DNA of 7,271 nt, taken from the NCBI GenBank assembly GCA_018830415.1, contig JAHJSJ010000106.1:1-7271 (forward strand). Reading direction: 5' to 3'. Numbering within the stretch: the first letter of the stretch is position 1; each line of letters opens with the position of its first letter. Under the pieces are notes generated by a model that was not told the origin of the DNA, searched no databases, and was given only the letters and a program-made list of their open reading frames with translations. The position numbers were made by a program, and so were the translations under genes. Shown here one piece after another: positions 5,532-7,271 of the stretch. This DNA comes from Alphaproteobacteria bacterium. Lineage in GTDB: Bacteria; Pseudomonadota; Alphaproteobacteria; Sphingomonadales; Sphingomonadaceae.

Positions 5532-6092
5532 TTAGGGCCGCAAAAGCCCGCTCGCAAGCAGGCCGTCATGCGCAGTGTCGCCGTGATCGATGGCGCCGAG
5601 CATCAGGGTGCCTTCGATCAGCGTCAGCAAATAGCGCGCGCCGCCCTTGGGATCAGGATCGTCGGCGGGCATCTGGGTTTCCAGCCAGCCGAGCAGTTCA
5701 TCCATCATCGCGCGGGCGGCTGTGCGGTAACTGGCTATCCCGCGCACCGCGCCAGCGACGATTTCCCACCACAGCGCCAGGAACGGCTGCATGGCCGCTG
5801 CATCCCCCTGCGCCAGAATGCGGGCAACAACCTCACCGCGACTCGCCGCGCGCTCGGCTCCCATCGCCGCATCAAGCGCGGCAGCATAGACTTGCGCGAT
5901 ATGCCCTAGCAGATCGGCCATCAGCGCTTCCTTGCTGCCAAAATGATAGAGCAGCATCCGGTCGGATGTCCCCGCCGCGCGGGCCAGCGGGCGCAGGCTC
6001 GCCTGACCCAGCCCATGCGTGAGAACATGCGCGGCGAGCAGCGGTAGCAGGCTATCCCTGGTCATTGGCGGCTTTTTGGCAGGTTCGTTCAT
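5532..6092 (-). CDS. TetR/AcrR-family transcriptional regulator
   Basis: A 186-residue one-component regulator. The N-terminal helix-turn-helix covers about residues 12-58: RDSLLPLLAAHVLTHG, then ASLRPLARAAGTSDRMLLYH and FGSKEALMADLL, the usual TetR signature with a Tyr-His-Phe turn at the end of the recognition helix. The rest is the helical ligand-binding and dimerisation domain, too variable to name a ligand. I chose ATG 6092, with AAGAG four to five bases upstream. The longer in-frame start at 6140 would translate the operator palindromes. It faces a small membrane-protein gene across a 74-base gap full of palindromes, so it probably represses that gene and itself. metZ starts 10 bases after its stop and may depend on the same promoter. 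Confidence 0.92.
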   Translation of the reverse strand: MNEPAKKPPMTRDSLLPLLAAHVLTHGLGQASLRPLARAAGTSDRMLLYHFGSKEALMADLLGHIAQVYAAALDAAMGAERAASRGEVVARILAQGDAAAMQPFLALWWEIVAGAVRGIASYRTAARAMMDELLGWLETQMPADDPDPKGGARYLLTLIEGTLMLGAIDHGDTAHDGLLASGLLRP

Positions 6093-6100
6093 AAGGCTCT

Positions 6101-6148
6101 TGTAGCGGTTGCTACACCTTGCTACAAGCCTGTGTAGCAAGTGCTACA
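6101..6148. promoter_or_regulatory. Tandem palindromic operator between tetR and the membrane-protein gene
   Basis: Two palindromes share the same arms: TGTAGCGGTTGCTACA (6101-6116) and TGTAGCAAGTGCTACA (6133-6148). Their centres are 32 bases apart, about three helical turns. A fifth half-site, GCTACA at 6121-6126, lies 10 bases from the one at 6111 and also pairs with 6133-6138 as TTGCTACA...TGTAGCAA. Such arrays in a divergent gap next to a TetR gene are typical binding sites of that regulator. Promoter boxes must overlap this array in both directions, given the short gap, but I cannot place them with confidence. Confidence 0.8.
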
Positions 6149-6166
6149 TTTATCGGAGACGCCACC

Positions 6167-6574
6167 ATGAATATTTCCTTCACCCCCTATGTCGCCCTGT
6201 TTGCAGGGGGACTTGTCGCCGCGCTGATCGCGGTCGTCTGGGTGCTTACCAAGCGGCAAACCATCGGCAGCCCGGCAATCGCGGCGGCGTTATGCGGCGG
6301 ATTTGCCGCCTATACCGGCGTCACCATCTGGGCCGAGGGGGTCATGCCAGCGCTGGTAAACCACACCAGTAATCTGTGGGGCGTGCAGGTATGGTGGGAT
6401 CTGCTGATCTCGCTCACCATCGCGCTGTTCCTGATCGTGCCGCGCGCACGGGCTGCGGGGATGAACGTGCCTTTGTGGACGCTGTTCATCGTCGCCACCG
6501 CCAGCATCGGACTTGCCGCGATGTGTGCGCGGTTGTTCTGGCTCGAACGCCAAGCTGCTGGGCGCGCCGCATAA
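6167..6574 (+). CDS. Small four-helix membrane protein, function unknown
   Basis: I do not recognise this 135-residue protein firmly. It has four hydrophobic segments: about residues 8-28 (VALFAGGLVAALIAVVWVLT), 37-54 (IAAALCGGFAAYTGVTIW), 76-93 (WDLLISLTIALFLIVP) and 103-122 (LWTLFIVATASIGLAAMCA), so it should be an inner-membrane protein with both ends on the same side. The second half, with Asp in WWDLLISLT, then PRARAAGM and a final LFWLER, recalls small DUF2834-type membrane proteins, but that is a weak impression. ATG 6167 has GGAG eight bases upstream; an ATG at 6119 would translate the operator. It is divergent from tetR and is the most direct candidate for control by that regulator. 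The PMT gene starts 43 bases downstream. Confidence 0.8.
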   Translation: MNISFTPYVALFAGGLVAALIAVVWVLTKRQTIGSPAIAAALCGGFAAYTGVTIWAEGVMPALVNHTSNLWGVQVWWDLLISLTIALFLIVPRARAAGMNVPLWTLFIVATASIGLAAMCARLFWLERQAAGRAA

Positions 6575-6617
6575 TCCTCCTTGCCCTCGGCCAAGGCGCT
6601 GCCTAGTCGCAAGAACC

Positions 6618-7271
6618 ATGGCCGAGACGCGCGCGTCCCTTTCTGCTGACACCGCCGCGCCGGCGCATCCGCGCGATCCGCTGGGGTGGGTAGCCGCGAT
6701 CACCGCCGCCTTTGCGCTGCTGGCAGGCTGGCGGTTGGCGGTCCCGTCAATCCCGGTGTTTGACGAGGTGCATTACATCCCCGCCGCGCGCGAATTGCTC
6801 AGCCTGTTCAACGGCGGGTTCGGCGATTACCTCAACCCCGAACACCCGATGTTGGGCAAACAACTGATTGCACTGGGCATGGCTATGTTTGGCGATAGCC
6901 CGCTGGGGTGGCGGATCATGCCGCTTGCCTTCGGCACGCTGGCGCTGTTCGCATCGATGCGGGCGCTGTGGTACGCCAGCGAAGACCGATTCGCTTGCAT
7001 CGCGTTTGGCGTGCTGCTCGCCACCGGGTTTCACCTGTTCATCCAGTCGCGCATCGCCATGCTCGATGTGTTCATGGCAGCGTTTCTGGCGGTGGCGGCG
7101 TGGCAGTTTGCAGGCGCGATCCGTCAGCCGGAAACCGGCCGCTGGCGGTTGGCGCTGACCGGAATTGCGCTGGGCTGCGCGATGGCGGCAAAATGGAACG
7201 CGGTGCCGCTGGCGATGCTGCCGGGGCTGGTGTTTTTCGCCGCGCGCATTTCAGCCGGGCGGCGGCGGCTG
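6618..7271 (+). CDS. Protein O-mannosyltransferase (PMT/GT39) family glycosyltransferase, N-terminal part
   Basis: The window holds the first 218 codons; the gene runs off the right edge. It belongs to the membrane GT-C enzymes that transfer mannose from a polyprenyl-phosphate donor to proteins. Landmarks of the N-terminal PMT domain are in order: the acidic pair in the first periplasmic loop, VFDEVHYIPAA (47-57, Asp49-Glu50), NPEHPMLGKQL (73-83, equivalent to the HPPLGK motif but with Met78), SRIAMLDVFMAAF (144-156, Arg145 and Asp150), and ALGCAMAAKWNAVP (184-197). Hydrophobic segments alternate as expected. ATG 6618 is the only suitable start, with a weak AAGAA upstream. The acceptor is unknown, and a lipid- or glycan-directed relative is possible. 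It may share a transcript with the small membrane protein 43 bases upstream. Confidence 0.9.
   Translation, partial: MAETRASLSADTAAPAHPRDPLGWVAAITAAFALLAGWRLAVPSIPVFDEVHYIPAARELLSLFNGGFGDYLNPEHPMLGKQLIALGMAMFGDSPLGWRIMPLAFGTLALFASMRALWYASEDRFACIAFGVLLATGFHLFIQSRIAMLDVFMAAFLAVAAWQFAGAIRQPETGRWRLALTGIALGCAMAAKWNAVPLAMLPGLVFFAARISAGRRRL

Noticed and set aside
4454..6022. Plus-strand open frame of 522 codons opposite metZ and tetR
   Set aside because: It spans two well-supported genes on the other strand, is rich in Arg, His and Gly from antisense GC-rich codons, and has no recognisable domain. Long antisense frames are expected at this GC content.
6093..6140. Extended N-terminus for TetR from ATG 6140
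   Set aside because: The extra 16 residues translate the operator palindromes; ATG 6092 has a ribosome-binding site and places the helix-turn-helix at a normal distance.
6579..6596. Terminator between the membrane-protein gene and the PMT gene
   Set aside because: CCTTG/CAAGG gives only a five-pair stem and no T-run follows.

Overview
The window looks like core chromosome of a GC-rich alphaproteobacterium, most likely a sphingomonad (Sphingomonadales, possibly Erythrobacteraceae). That placement rests on the S12, S7, EF-G and MetZ sequences as I recognise them and on palindromic repeats of a type common in that order; no database search was possible. There is no phage, IS element, CRISPR array, tRNA or rRNA in the window.

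Layout. From 1 to 1808 the minus strand carries the str operon in the order rpsL (S12), rpsG (S7), fusA (EF-G, whose C-terminal two thirds lie beyond base 1). From 1809 to 2330 there is a 522-base stretch without a gene. It holds one long palindromic repeat just upstream of rpsL and a cluster of GC hairpins just downstream of the next gene, one of which may be a terminator. From 2331 to 6092 a second minus-strand series reads tetR-type regulator, metZ, a DsbA-like/2-hydroxychromene-2-carboxylate isomerase-like protein, apaG, and a GcvA-like lysR regulator. Gaps of about 10 bases at the first two junctions, and short ones later, suggest one transcription unit with a regulator at each end. From 6167 to the right edge the plus strand carries a small four-helix membrane protein and the first 218 codons of a protein O-mannosyltransferase (PMT, GT39) family enzyme.

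How the genes work together. The str genes make translation components. MetZ makes homocysteine for methionine synthesis, but its upstream gene encodes a TetR regulator, so metZ may be read from that regulator's promoter. The 74-base gap between tetR and the divergent membrane-protein gene holds two identical-arm palindromes (TGTAGC-N4-GCTACA) whose centres are 32 bases apart, plus an extra half-site. This is a convincing operator array that could control both directions.

Most notable observations: two diverged copies of one long-hairpin repeat flank rpsL, with paired substitutions that keep the fold. One of them fills the rpsL-rpsG spacer, the place where E. coli S7 regulates its operon. S12 has Arg at position 88, a classical streptomycin-resistance position. 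The tandem TetR operator is also notable. I saw no clear evidence of a wholly new multi-gene system.
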